Under the pieces are notes generated by a model. It saw only the letters and a list, made by a program, of their open reading frames with translations, made no database searches and was not told the DNA's origin. Shown here piece after piece: positions 35,672 to 46,091 of a DNA stretch of 64,000 nucleotides (the first letter of the stretch is position 1; every line of letters starts with the position of its first letter). A program made the position numbers and the translations under genes. Source of the stretch: Sequoia sempervirens (lineage: Eukaryota > Streptophyta > Pinopsida > Cupressales > Cupressaceae); the NCBI GenBank assembly GCA_007258455.2, contig VDFB02193867.1, positions 530,729,944 through 530,793,943 of the forward strand. The letters are read 5' to 3'.

Positions 35672-35768
35672 TGATAAATAGTTGGTATGTTGTATTGGTT
35701 GTATAAAAATTGTTTTCATATTTGATCTCCTCATTTGTTAATATTGACCAAAACAATTTAATCAACCT
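35393..35768. repeat. Direct duplication flanking the SINE
   Basis: The 90 bp left of the SINE (from aaatagttggtatgttg at 35394) is repeated, diverged, right of the (TA)n run (35675-35768). Common words are aaatagttggtatgttgt, aaaattgtttt, atttgatct and atttgttaatatt. The SINE therefore sits in or between two copies of an older local duplication. Confidence 0.6.
35479..35620 (+). mobile_element. SINE, tRNA-derived head
   Basis: About 140 bp with an RNA polymerase III A-box (TAGTTCAATTGG, 35498-35509) and, 25 bp on, a degenerate B-box (GGTCTAATC, 35535-35543). It is flanked by the 9-bp direct repeat TTATTTAAT (35470-35478 and 35621-35629). A (TA)n run follows the right repeat (35630-35664). 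The size, promoter boxes and flanking duplication fit a plant SINE mobilised by LINE machinery. The exact family is unknown to me. Confidence 0.72.
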
Positions 35769-36588
35769 TGTTTGTATATCTAGGAAAACTTAGTTGATTT
35801 ATACTCACTTTTACTTTGACTAATGTCAGACTTATCATATCAATTACATGAGCAATTCTTAGTTAAATTTTATTTTGATTGATGTTAAAAAATTTATAAA
35901 TTGGATAAGCAATTATTTTATTTATTTTATACATATTTAAATTTAATTAACATTTGATAATTTATTTTGATTGACATATAAAGTATCTATCAATTAGATA
36001 AGTATTTCCCTATATATATCTTAGTCCATAAAACATAATATTGGTGAGGGTGTTCTAAATCCGATCTACCTGAAATGCGTATAAGAGGAAATACGCTATG
36101 GTTTTCACCATTCCCCATCATAACATCGTGCAGTGACCCAATTATTACAAATGGGTTTCCTTTTCTCTATAATGGTATGCATTTATTGCTCACAAATCTT
36201 ATTAATGGTAATATGACAGTTTAAAAGGATCTGTGATGTGAGATAAAACAGTTAATTAAATTTCAAGTACAGAAATGCCTAAATTGATATTAGCATCTGA
36301 TAAATCTTACCTTGGGAATTTGCGTCGCTCAAATTGAAAGATCATGTCTATGTTTAATAAATACCGTCGTTACTCCTGGGAAGAATTGGTAGAAACTGTT
36401 TTGTGGTTGTGGGTGTAAACTATATACATCTTCTCCAAGGCTACTTTCATTTGCTAGATTCAGTCAAGGGAATCTTTCCCATATACAGATTTTCCTTTAA
36501 TTTGTTTGTTGGGTATGTCTCTATATTTTCATCTGGTTGTAGGCTATATCCACCATGAAACCCACATGAAATTTATGTTGTTTAGCTA
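35769..36588. promoter_or_regulatory. Upstream region of the LBD gene
   Basis: 820 bp of AT-rich DNA expected to hold the promoter. A TATA-like ctatatttt occurs at 36521-36529, 66 bases before the first ATG, and another (ctatatac) near 36419. I see no other element I would name. A ggttgtag|gc at 36535-36542 could be a splice acceptor of a 5' UTR intron. Confidence 0.3.
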
Positions 36589-36594
36589 ATGCAG

Positions 36595-37231
36595 ATGGAT
36601 GGCACAATAAGAGAGCTACAAACTGGATCTTCATGTGCAGCTTGCAAGATCAGAAAAAGAAAATGTGTGCAGAAATGTCCGCTTGCTCCCGATTTCCCAT
36701 CAAGCGATCCTGATAGATTTTTAACAACAATGAAAGTATTCAGAGCAAGCAAGATTGCCAAGATAATTAAGGTTGACAAGTTGCCATTGCTTTTATTTTT
36801 TAAATAATGACTCTGCACTGTAAATTAAAGGAGAAAAAAACAGCATTTGCAACATGCATATCTAACATGGTATTTTGTTGCAGGATACTCCACCAGAGAA
36901 GCGATCAGATGCTGTGAATAGCATGATATATGAAGCAAGTGTTCGAAACCGTGATCCTGTCAATGGTTGTGCAGGTGTCATAAGTGATTTGCAGAAGCAT
37001 GTTTTGGAGCTGCAATCCCAATTGACAGAAGCTAAACAAGAGCTGGCTGCCTTGCAAAAGGCCTCTCATCACTCTTTTATTACCGATTCTTTTCCTAAAG
37101 TAGAAGTAGCAGGAACACCAAAGGAGGTTGATGTTCAAATGGATGACATAAGAATGAGGGAAGATAATGCATATAAGTCCCTAAACTGGAAGGAACTGAT
37201 TGGGTTTGATCTTCAAGAGTTCAGTAAATGA
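36595..37231 (+). CDS. LOB-domain (LBD) transcription factor, class I, 2 exons
   Basis: Plant-specific nuclear DNA-binding protein of 174 residues. Exon 1 is 36595-36771 and exon 2 is 36884-37231; a GT..AG intron (36772-36883) lies at the conserved LBD position. Residues 14-28 form the LOB zinc motif C-x2-C-x6-C-x3-C (CAACKIRKRKCVQKC). The GAS block spans about 42-84, ending at the conserved RDP (82-84). Residues 95-113 give L-x6-L-x3-L-x6-L, the leucine-zipper-like coil that defines class I. Two differences stand out: the G of GAS is Arg50 (FRAS), and VYG is VNG (85-87). An in-frame ATG six bases upstream (36589) could add two residues; I chose the one before DGTIREL because it needs no extra sequence. 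AATAAA lies at 37470. Class I members control organ boundaries and lateral organ or root development; the precise target is unknown. Confidence 0.88.
36772..36883 (+). other. LBD intron
   Basis: 112 bp, phase 0, donor AAG|GTTGAC and acceptor TTTTGTTGCAG|GAT with a T-rich run before it. Read through, the frame stops after 11 codons. The position between the GAS-block Lys and the DTPPEKR segment is the usual LBD intron site. Confidence 0.9.
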
Positions 37232-37469
37232 CATCTGGGAGCTGTGATATTTAGCATTGGTTCTATATTTTCATTTGTTGGGACGTATTTGTTACTTCAT
37301 TTATTCTACACTTTGTCAGCTGATAAGATTTCTAAATCTACTTTGGATTAATGGGTTTTTCTTGATGTGGACTTGTCTTTGGATTTTAATATGTTTGTAG
37401 TTTGGATTTGAAATACTTTGCTTTCAAGTTTCTTTCTTCCATGGATTCCAGATTAGTCCCACATCATTC

Positions 37470-37475
37470 AATAAA
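37470..37475 (+). promoter_or_regulatory. Likely LBD polyadenylation signal
   Basis: AATAAA, 239 bases after the LBD stop codon, in T-rich DNA. Position and context fit a plant 3' end, though plant signals are loose. Confidence 0.5.
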
Positions 37476-38530
37476 TCTTATGAGCGTAGAAGAAAAAAAG
37501 CATAAGTACTCTATATGTATGTTGGCAAAATATTATTAAAATCTTATCACTATTTATTTATATAATTGCATTTTAGTACTATTATTTTTTAATTAAATAA
37601 AAAATAAAATAAAATAAAATAGTTCTAAATTCATATTTTTCAATAATTTTTTAGATATATTTAAGATATTTCTTTCAGCATGTTAAGTTTTGATTAATTT
37701 TTTCAAGAGAGCTGAAAATTTATTAGTCCAAAATGTCACTAATTATTAAAAAAAAAATAGTTAAGTGAGGGAAGTAGATTTTTTTTTTATATTAATTTAA
37801 AAGATTAAAAAAAACATTTCAAGGGCTTGATAGAGTAAACAAAGACAACAAATCTATCAACAAGAAAAATAGCTCTTTTATTGTAGGGGTACAACCAATC
37901 CTAGTACAAGGGGACTTATTTTTCTTTGCATGAGAATAGAGTGACATTTTACATTGCTCAATGCTTGAACTTGAGAATGCTTTCTTCTATTTAACCTTGG
38001 TCTGATTATTAGAACTTAAACAAGCCAAATCCTTAGAAAAGTGATTGCCACTAATCCACAATATCTTTACAAGAAGATAGTTCCCAAAAACCTTCATTGG
38101 GGCTAGCATTATCAAAAAATCCTTAGGCCTAGCCACAAAGGGAGAATAATTTGTACCAATCAAAGAGGTAGGGTGAATCTTTACGTCTAGTCATAAAGGG
38201 AGAACAATCTACACGAATTGAGTAGGAGAGAACGTTTTATGACTCCATGTAAGAGGTGAGATCCAAGAATGAGGAGTTGCAGAGGACTAAAGTTGGAACT
38301 TGAATAAAAATGAGTAGACAATTGAAGCCTACTTTGAAGTACATGCCCCTTTTAGAAGCAACTAAAACTTTGAACTAACTAATCACCAAATACCAACCTT
38401 GACATTTTGATCTACATATAAAAGAAATACCTTCATAATCAAGTTGCTTACAAATCTTGTTCCTTGAAACTTGATCTACATCTAAAAGGAATACCTTCAT
38501 AATTATGTTTTTATTTTCAAATATTGCTCC
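37476..38530. other. Intergenic, no gene seen
   Basis: AT-rich DNA with A/T runs. A 65-bp direct duplication of tgatctacat(a/c)taaaag(a/g)aataccttcataat lies at 38406-38505. Nothing coding is supported. Confidence 0.5.
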
Positions 38531-38760
38531 CTACCTTGAGCTTGCTCTCAATAGGTGAGATTCTAGAGACATCAATCTCCACCAAAAATTGAGCAAAGGT
38601 GGATTGAGAATAGAGTTAAAATCTAGTATAGCAATGGTTTTCCAAAGAGATTTTAAAAAAATAAAAATATTGGAAGATCCCTCATATTGAAATGGAAGGT
38701 AGGGTAAATAAACCCAAATTGGATTAACCAAAAAAAATTGTGAGAGGGTTTAACTTGAAG
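38531..38760 (-). pseudogene. LINE ORF1 scrap (DUF4283-like)
   Basis: Minus-strand translation in two frames gives NPIWVYLPYLPFQYEG and, after a frameshift, AQFLVEIDVSRIS. These resemble the (W)VxLPxLP...ARxLVEIDLS signature of plant L1 ORF1. It is about 230 bp, without endonuclease or reverse transcriptase nearby. Confidence 0.5.
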
Positions 38761-38865
38761 TTCCATTGCATCATACAAAAGAGAGTTTTGTTCCAAATCC
38801 ATTGAATCTCTTAGAGAATTCTATGTTTTACCTCTAAGAAATTGTAGATTACTACAAATAAACTC

Positions 38866-39935
38866 TTCATGCAAGGGTGAAAATTTAGAGTTGTGTCGCA
38901 TTTTGGGCCAAAAAAGTAGATTTGAGTGAATAGTTTCATTTCATGTAGTTTTGGGTACAATTGTTTCACTCAAAATTACGTGGCCCTTTTGTGACACAAA
39001 CAATTTCAATTGAAATTCTTAACAATATTAAATTGATATACATTCAAAATTGAAATTGAAATGGGTATCAATTTGTATAAAAGGATTTGACCAAAATATT
39101 TTTAAGCAAAAGGGTTTTGACCAAAACTCTTCCACCCAAGATTGTTGAGCTAACAACCCATGTGGCAACCTAACACCTCTTTTGAGAAAAAAATAACAAA
39201 ATTAAAAATTGAAGTCCACATTTCTCCAACAAAGAACATTTTCATGACAATCTAGAAATACCAACTGACATAATTCAATACAAGTAAAATAAGATTTCTT
39301 TACCAATCTTGAAATGAAAATAAATCCAAAATATATTATCTCCAATGTTCAAGAAGTTAGGCCACACTATGTTGGATCACTCATCATTCAATTATGGTCT
39401 ATTTATTCAAGGGGCCTTTAATGATTCACAAGCATTTAATAAGTTTCTTCTCTACATATTCTTCTCACTTTTTATGTGATTTTTTATGTTTATTTTTCTT
39501 TTTCTTTTCTATTTTTTTAATTTTGAATTTCTATTCTAATATAATCTTTAAAGATATTGTAAAAAATCAAAAGAGATTAAGTTCACAAGAATTAAAAAAA
39601 TAAATGGTTTGATTTAAATATTTTATCCTTTACACATAAAAATGTGAGAAATTAATCTTAAAATCACTATATTATGATCAACAATTGCTGAATCAACAAA
39701 AAAGAAAGTGCAAAATACGAAGGATTTTCGAGAGACAAAATTGCATTCATTAAACTACTATATTTCACACAAAAACTTAATGAAACTCTAGCAACTCAAG
39801 AAAATATATTTTCAATTCAATTATTCTCAGTTTTCACAAAATTTTAAAGCAAAAGGAATTGACTAGTGCACTCTACCATTCCAAAGAAAAGCGAAACTTG
39901 AAAAATATGGGATCTTTATTAATTTTAGCAATACT
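38866..39935. repeat. Dispersed 1.1-kb repeat, copy B
   Basis: Direct-orientation partner of 21625-22690, ending at the same attaattttagcaatactt. Indels separate the copies, for example an extra aattgtttcactcaa near 38970. Flanking sequences differ, so both are dispersed insertions rather than one segmental duplication. Confidence 0.7.
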
Positions 39936-42910
39936 TCTACATCAAAAAATTTGAATCTTCTTCAAATGTACTTCTCTAACTATTACTAAAATAAATGTTA
40001 TAAAATATTGTTGTCTCACAAAATAGATATAAAAAGAGACAAACCTTATATAGTATATGATGCATCATTTTATAGGAAGAAGAAGAGCTAAAAATATCCA
40101 ATCTTCATATGCAATCTGTAGTCATGAATTTCATGAAAATGGTACTATATTAGATTACTTTAAAATTAATTCTCTAACTCCGCCTTTTAGAAGTTGATTC
40201 TTGTATCGCATTGCATAAGTTCATGCATTATTCTAAACTATCAATTAATCATGCCTAAAATATAGGAACCACTTTATGAATTGAGTGGGGCCCATTTTAC
40301 ATCAAGTTTTATTGAATTAAAAATAAAATAATAAATTAAATGTTCAAATGTTTCAACATGCTAAAAATAGAAAGTTTGATTTGATAGAAAAATAATTTGA
40401 ATTTCAAATATATTCTTCAGAATTTTGTTTCTACTAGTAGTCCTTATATGATTTCAATAAATTTTCCAAAATGACTTCATCTAGCCCATCTAGCCGATCC
40501 AACTTGAACTTAAAGCCTTCATTCATTTTCTTAAAAAATCTAATGTCAGCTAAATTTTTTTAGAAGAGTTAAAATTTGACTTAAATTACGTAAGATGATC
40601 AAGTGAGTCCTCATTCGAGGTCTATCTTACTTCATTAACCTTATCATTCTAAAAAAATCTTGATCTCCTTAGGTGTCTTCACTTCATGCTTCTCCATATT
40701 CGCTAGTTGAAGACTAAATTACATAAGATGATCAAGTGAGTCCTCATTCGAGGTCTATCTTACTTCATTAACCTTATCATTCTAAAAAATTCTTGATCTC
40801 CTTAGGTGTCTTCACTACATGCTTCTCCATATTCGCTAGTTCAAGACTAATTATTATACTTATAAGGGTTTCACAACTATACTTATCCTTATTCAATTCT
40901 TTTTGGTCTTCCATAATTGTACATACATATAAAGCTAGGAAATTCCTTCTAAAATCTATCACCTTTATTGTTTTCTCAACAAAGTCAATCATTAGGCTAC
41001 AAATTTACATTAGACAGTAATTCCTAATGGGATATCTTATTTAGATCTCTTATTAAAGAAATATTATTTCATATAATTCATCTTCATTCTTCATAACCTC
41101 ATGGAATTGACTCATTACCTATACCAATTGGTGGATATAATTATAAAACCTTCATCCATAATAAATTTTTTTATTCATTTGAACCAAAAAATTATCTATC
41201 CATCTATCTATAGATTGAGCTTTATGTTTTGTTCCTTGTAGATTATTTCATCTACTCTAATTATTCTTTGAGCTCCTTCCTAGTTTTTGGTCTTTTCTGA
41301 CTCATAACTTCAGATTCTCCATTGATGTACCAAATGAAACTATTTCCTCTTCTCTTGTTTTCTTTCCAAGAGTAACTCCATTTGTCTAATAATACTATTG
41401 CGTCATCTCTCGAGCATCTTTATCAACCATAGGTATTTCTATTTCAGCAACTCTTTCTCTATTTTGACCCACACTAATGGTTGATAATATTTGAGTTCTC
41501 TTAGTTTTTATTTGTCTATTGTTTATATGATAACTTTTAAGTCTAGTGGTTTTCACACAAACTTTTCCCTTCTAGAAAAATATAACTTCAGCCAGTTTGG
41601 ACCTTAAGGGATATTTTGCACTAATGTATCACCCTAGGATTTTTGTTATTACTTTGGGATTTAAAAAGTGTGTACCTATTGATCAATTTCTTTTTGAGAT
41701 ATTTCCTAATGTTCAATCTCAAAATTGTCATTTTTTTTGCCCTAAATTAATATTAGATCTCATGTTGAGACTTTGTTCAGCTTGGAGGAGATTGAGGAGT
41801 TTGAAAAATATATTATACTCTCCTCATTTTCCTTTTCCAACTTATCAACTATAAATTTTTTCTTTGCTTTTTCATCTTTGTTTGCTTCTAAAGTATAAAC
41901 TTACAATGGAATTTAGTGTCCTTAGAGTTGTCCTTATCGAAGAGGGGGTTCTCTTTGAAGATGAATATGACTAAAAGTCAACTATCCTAGACTTCTCACT
42001 AAAGGATGATGGATTTGACTTCACGACTTCTAGTTGATTAGGTCATGCTTGTCATAAAGGAGCTACACCAAATCCTAAACTTACTCCTACTTCAGTCACC
42101 TCTTTACTCATATTTTCCTTTTGAAAGGCTTGTTATAATTACTCATATTTCATCTTATTTTGTTTTAGTTCTTTTAGGAGTAGAGGATGGACCACTCTTT
42201 ATTTTCCTCATCTTTCCCTCTTCTTTTCCTTCCCTTTTTCTAAACTATTCTTTAATCATTTCCAACAAAGCTAAGTTGAAGATTTCCACATTTTTATTAA
42301 TTATATTTAAGTTATTAACTTCTAGGATAGCCCAATTAGTCAAATTCAAGGCATACTACAACATTTTGAATATCATAAATGGGATTTAGTACATGCCCAT
42401 AATCAATCATGTGCTCAAGGATTTATTTTCTAGTTTTTTATATCTCTCATTTTCTAAGGGTCAATCACTAGAGGATTCTATTTCTTACATCATGATCATT
42501 CTAATAGTCCACCCATAAATTTTCCTTGTTATCTCTATGCATATATTCAGATCCAAAAACTCTTTCTACTTTTCCTTTGGGATCATAATTGGCTTGAACA
42601 TGAAACAGTTTGAGGTTTATGAAGGATAATTCTTCCTTAGAGGACTTGGCACAAACTACAAATGCATATAAGTATAATAGCTCAAGAAAAAGGGAATTTA
42701 ACCCTTATAGGTTTGTGCTTTTTAATGAATTTCTTATGTATCTCTATAATTTTCCTAGAGAACTCTATAAAAATGACCTTATCATTAAAATTATTGGGAG
42801 AAGGAAAAGATCTCCACTAAAACCTACCATTCTAATACAAACAAATGTCCCCATCTAACTATTAACTATTTTTCATTTACTAAAATTGTGACTATATAAT
42901 ATCCAATCAA
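39936..42910. other. AT-rich DNA, no gene supported
   Basis: About 3 kb without a recognisable gene. A 133-bp tandem duplication lies at 40584-40849 (units start at about 40584 and 40717, sharing gatcaagtgagtcctcattcg). Plus-strand ORFs at 41597-41854 and 42610-42858 (85 and 82 codons) show no domain; the second reads like a scrap of an old protein (NPYRFVLFNEFLMYLYNF), but I cannot place it. Confidence 0.45.
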
Positions 42911-43864
42911 TGTGTCAATGCAGTAGCATTGACAAGGTAGTGCTCGTTGTATGAAAAATGCCTCGAAGAAATGGGGTCTCACAACCCCATTTCTTTGAGG
43001 AATTTTTTAATACAACAAGCACTACCTTGTCAATGCGTCAATGTGGTAGCATTAACAAGGAAGTGCTCATTGTATGAAAAAAATCCTCAAAGAAATGGGG
43101 TTTCACGATGATTTACATCACCATGAGACCCCATTTCTTTGAGGCTTTTCACCATGAGATCCCATTTCTTTAAGGAATTTTTTCATACAATGAGCACTAC
43201 CTTGTTAATTAATCAATGTGGTAGCATTAATAAGGTAGTGCTCACTGTATGAAAAAACACATTTTTTCATACAGTGAGCACTACCTTGTCAATACGTCAA
43301 TGCAGTGGCATTGACAAGGTAGTGCTCATTGTATGAAAAAACATCACCATGAGACCCCATTTCTTTGAGGCATTGTTTTCATACAATGAGTAGTACCTTG
43401 TCAATGTGTCAATGTGGTAGAACTGACAAGGTAGTGCTCATTGTATGAAAAATATGCCTCAAAGAAATGGGGTCTCATAGTGATCTACATTACTGTGAGA
43501 CCCCATTTCTTTGAGGCATCTTTTTCATACTATAAGCACTACCTTATCAATGCATCAATGAAGTAGCATTGACAAGGTAGTGCTCGTTGTATGAAAAAAT
43601 GCCTCAAAGAAATGGGGTCTTATGATGATGTACATCACCATGAGACACCATTTCTTTGAGGAATTTTTGATACAATGAGCACTAAGCTCACTACCTTGTC
43701 GATTTGTCAATGTGGTAGCATTGACAAGGTAGTGCTCATTTTATGAAAAAATGCCTCAAATAAATGAGGTCTCACGGTGATGTACATCACCGTGAGACCC
43801 CATTTCTTTGAGGCATTGTTCATACAACAAGAACTATCATGTTAATGTGTTTATGCCTCAAAGA
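42911..43864. repeat. Array of interlocking palindromes
   Basis: Roughly seven rounds of three modules: gacaaggtagtgctcattgt, then gcctcaaagaaatggggtct followed by its own inverse, then the inverse of the first module. Adjacent hairpins share arms, so long inverted repeats recur about every 100-250 bp. Examples are 43440-43560 and 43570-43700. The last unit is cut at gcctcaaaga by the element at 43865, and its continuation atggggtctcac is found at 46086-46097. Confidence 0.88.
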
Positions 43865-44172
43865 TGTTAGAGTAATAAGTTATTCCACTTAATTAATTAT
43901 ATCATATTGGTTAATTAATTAAGTCACTTATTCCTTTATTTACTTAAGCTAAACTTAGGCACATTAATAATTAATTATTTATTAATTATTAAGTGTGCAC
44001 ATTAGGGTTTCATTTAGGGTTTCTTGATCTCCTTCATAAGGATTGATCTTTTTGTAACAATTGATTCTCTTTAATGCATTTTTACTTTGAGGTTTATAGA
44101 ACATCTTCTTTGGTTCTGCATGTCTTTTGCATGTGACAAGTGATTGCATGCAGGTGATCTTGGATTCTAACA
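43865..44172 (+). repeat. Small copia-like element, 5' LTR
   Basis: 308 bp, TGTTAGAGTAATAAG...GATTCTAACA, nearly identical to 45764-46085. Very AT-rich with nested taattaatta words. Confidence 0.85.
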
Positions 44173-44187
44173 TGGTATCAGAGCTCC
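44173..44187 (+). other. Primer-binding site, initiator Met tRNA type
   Basis: TGGTATCAGAGCTCC directly adjoins the 5' LTR end CA, the classical copia primer site. Confidence 0.85.
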
Positions 44188-45763
44188 AGACCTGCAACTT
44201 CCTGTTCGTGATCTGAAGATATGGCCTTTCAGTGAGTTTCTAATGCAAGGGTTTCCATAGGCATCTTTTTTGCAAGATTTGGGGGTAGCTGAATTTTTGG
44301 GGCAGTTTGAGCAGAAACAGAGGTCACCATCACGTTCGCAGTGGCCAAAATCCCTAAGATCACCCTTCGTTTCATCCATTTTCGTGAAGTTAGTCTGGAA
44401 GGCAAAAAAATTTCCATGGGAGGTCGTACAGCCTCCCCAACACACACTTCGAGGCACAAAAGTGAATTTTTTTTAAACAAAAGGGTTTTTGGGAAAGCAC
44501 GCCGGCGCTTGTAGTTTAGAAGGCAGATGCCGCCGTCGTGCCACCTGGCGGCCGCCCATCTACCACCGCCGTTGGGCTCCTCCACCAATCCACCGTCGAT
44601 CTTCCCAAGCCCCACGAGCCCCTTTCAGCCCCGCTCGTGGTCCTATGCGGAACCAGAGCCCGCAAGCTCGGCTACCACCAGGTCCCTCCAGCCGGCCCCG
44701 GTCATATGGAGAACTAGGGGCCAGTGCCCAGATCTACCAACTTGCTGCGGAATATTCCACTGACACAGGGAATATTCTCTTTTGGAATATACTGGGAGAT
44801 CCTCAAGAATATTCCAACAGAATCAGGCATATTCCTGCAGCCAAAAAAATTTTCGGCAAGGGGGTGATTTTTTTCCCCAACGGCCAAATGGCTGTCAAAT
44901 TTTTTCTTGTGAACCACTGACATCAGCGACCGTACGACCCTCTTTGCCCCTCCTAGCCCTGATTTGCTCTAAAAGAGCAGTTTTTTTTCTTTTGGTCATA
45001 ACTTGGGCATACGATATCGAAATCGGGCAAACGAGATATCACCGGAAAGCTGGTTCCGAGCACTTTATAGTGGTGCTGTTTGTTTTATAGTATTTTCTGT
45101 TTTACTACATTTATTTCTGTTTGAAGTCAGATGTACTTTTTATGCTTTCGAGCTCATAAATTTTTGCCACGATCTCCGATTTTTGCTATCTTTGCGGCAT
45201 TGGAAAGGTATTGAGGAGCACTATGTTTCTATCTATGCAATTTTTTTGTATCTATCCCAGATTGATCACTTAGTCCAGATTTGGCCCGATGGGTTTTTTG
45301 GCAATTACTTGAATGTTTTGGCAGTTGGGAGAGTGCATCTTGCATATTTGCACTTCGTTTTCAGTAATACATCATTAAATAATTGCTTGTTGCTTCATAG
45401 ATTCCAGAGTTGTTCCCGTTTGGAGTTTCTGAGTGTTCCGTGGCATCGGGTCTGCTATTGCTTTATCATGATTCCTTGAGTCAATCAGTGACTCTCATAT
45501 GGTTTCAGTAGTAAACAGAAGAATCTTTCCTTGCTTGCTAGTATCAGGTTCCAGTGTTACTCTACAGAGTTCTTCCAATGCTTCTTTGCAGCATGACATC
45601 TCATTGTAGGGGGGGTTTTGTCCCACTGGGTTTTTCCTTCTCTTACTCATTCTTGCATTTGTAAATGGGTACCTGATCAGGCCTAGTTTCTGGGACCCAT
45701 CTTTGCTTTCATGCATCTTATTCTAGTGTTTTAGCTTCTTCCTAAGTTCATCTTAAGTGGGGG
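44188..45763 (+). other. Non-coding interior of the small copia-like element
   Basis: 1.6 kb. At 44500-44720 it is strikingly GC-rich (gccgccgtcgtgccacc, ccggccccgg) within AT-rich surroundings; 44750-44860 has repeated gaatatt(c/t) words. ORFs on both strands (for example 44489-44920 and 45003-45479) have no recognisable domain. It ends in the purine tract AAGTGGGGG at 45755-45763. The GC-rich segment could be captured host DNA, but I cannot name a source. Confidence 0.55.
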
Positions 45764-46085
45764 TGTTAGAATAATAAGTTATTCCACTTAATTAATTATA
45801 TCATATTGGTTAATTAATTAAGTCACTTATTCCTTTATTTACTTAAGCTAAACTTAGGCACATTTATAATTAATTATTTATTAATTATTAAGTGTGCACA
45901 CTAGGGTTTCATTTAGGGTTTCCCTTTTAGGGTTTCTTGATCTCCTTCATAAAGATTGATCTCTTTGTAACAATTGATTCTCTTTAATGCATTTTTACTT
46001 TGAGGTTTACAGAACATCTTCTTTGGTTCTGCATGTCTTTTGCATGTGACAAGTGATTGCATGCAGGTGATCTTGGATTCTAACA
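45764..46085 (+). repeat. Small copia-like element, 3' LTR
   Basis: 322 bp, matching the 5' LTR except for a few substitutions and the extra cccttttagggttt unit near 45923-45940. Confidence 0.85.
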
Positions 46086-46091
46086 ATGGGG

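Larger units (their letters stand above)
43865..46085 (+). mobile_element. Small non-autonomous copia-like LTR element
   Basis: A 2.2-kb element with LTRs at 43865-44172 and 45764-46085 that begin TGTTAGA and end TTCTAACA. TGGTATCAGAGC follows the first LTR directly, and AAGTGGGGG precedes the second. The 1.6-kb interior has no gag or pol, so movement would need proteins from a copia relative. The second LTR has a 14-bp duplication (cccttttagggttt). Its insertion site is inside a unit of the palindrome array. No target duplication is visible: AAAGA on the left, ATGGG on the right. Confidence 0.85.

Noticed and set aside
42911..43864. CRISPR-like array
   Set aside because: Repeats are palindromic modules in both orientations without unique spacers of constant length, and the DNA is eukaryotic.
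44229..44920. Overlapping ORFs on both strands in the GC-rich part of the small copia-like element
   Set aside because: GC-rich DNA lowers stop frequency on both strands. No domain is seen, and the interior lies between LTRs.
45003..45479. 158-codon plus-strand ORF in the same interior
   Set aside because: Hydrophobic, low-similarity frame with no gag or pol motif; chance is the simpler explanation.
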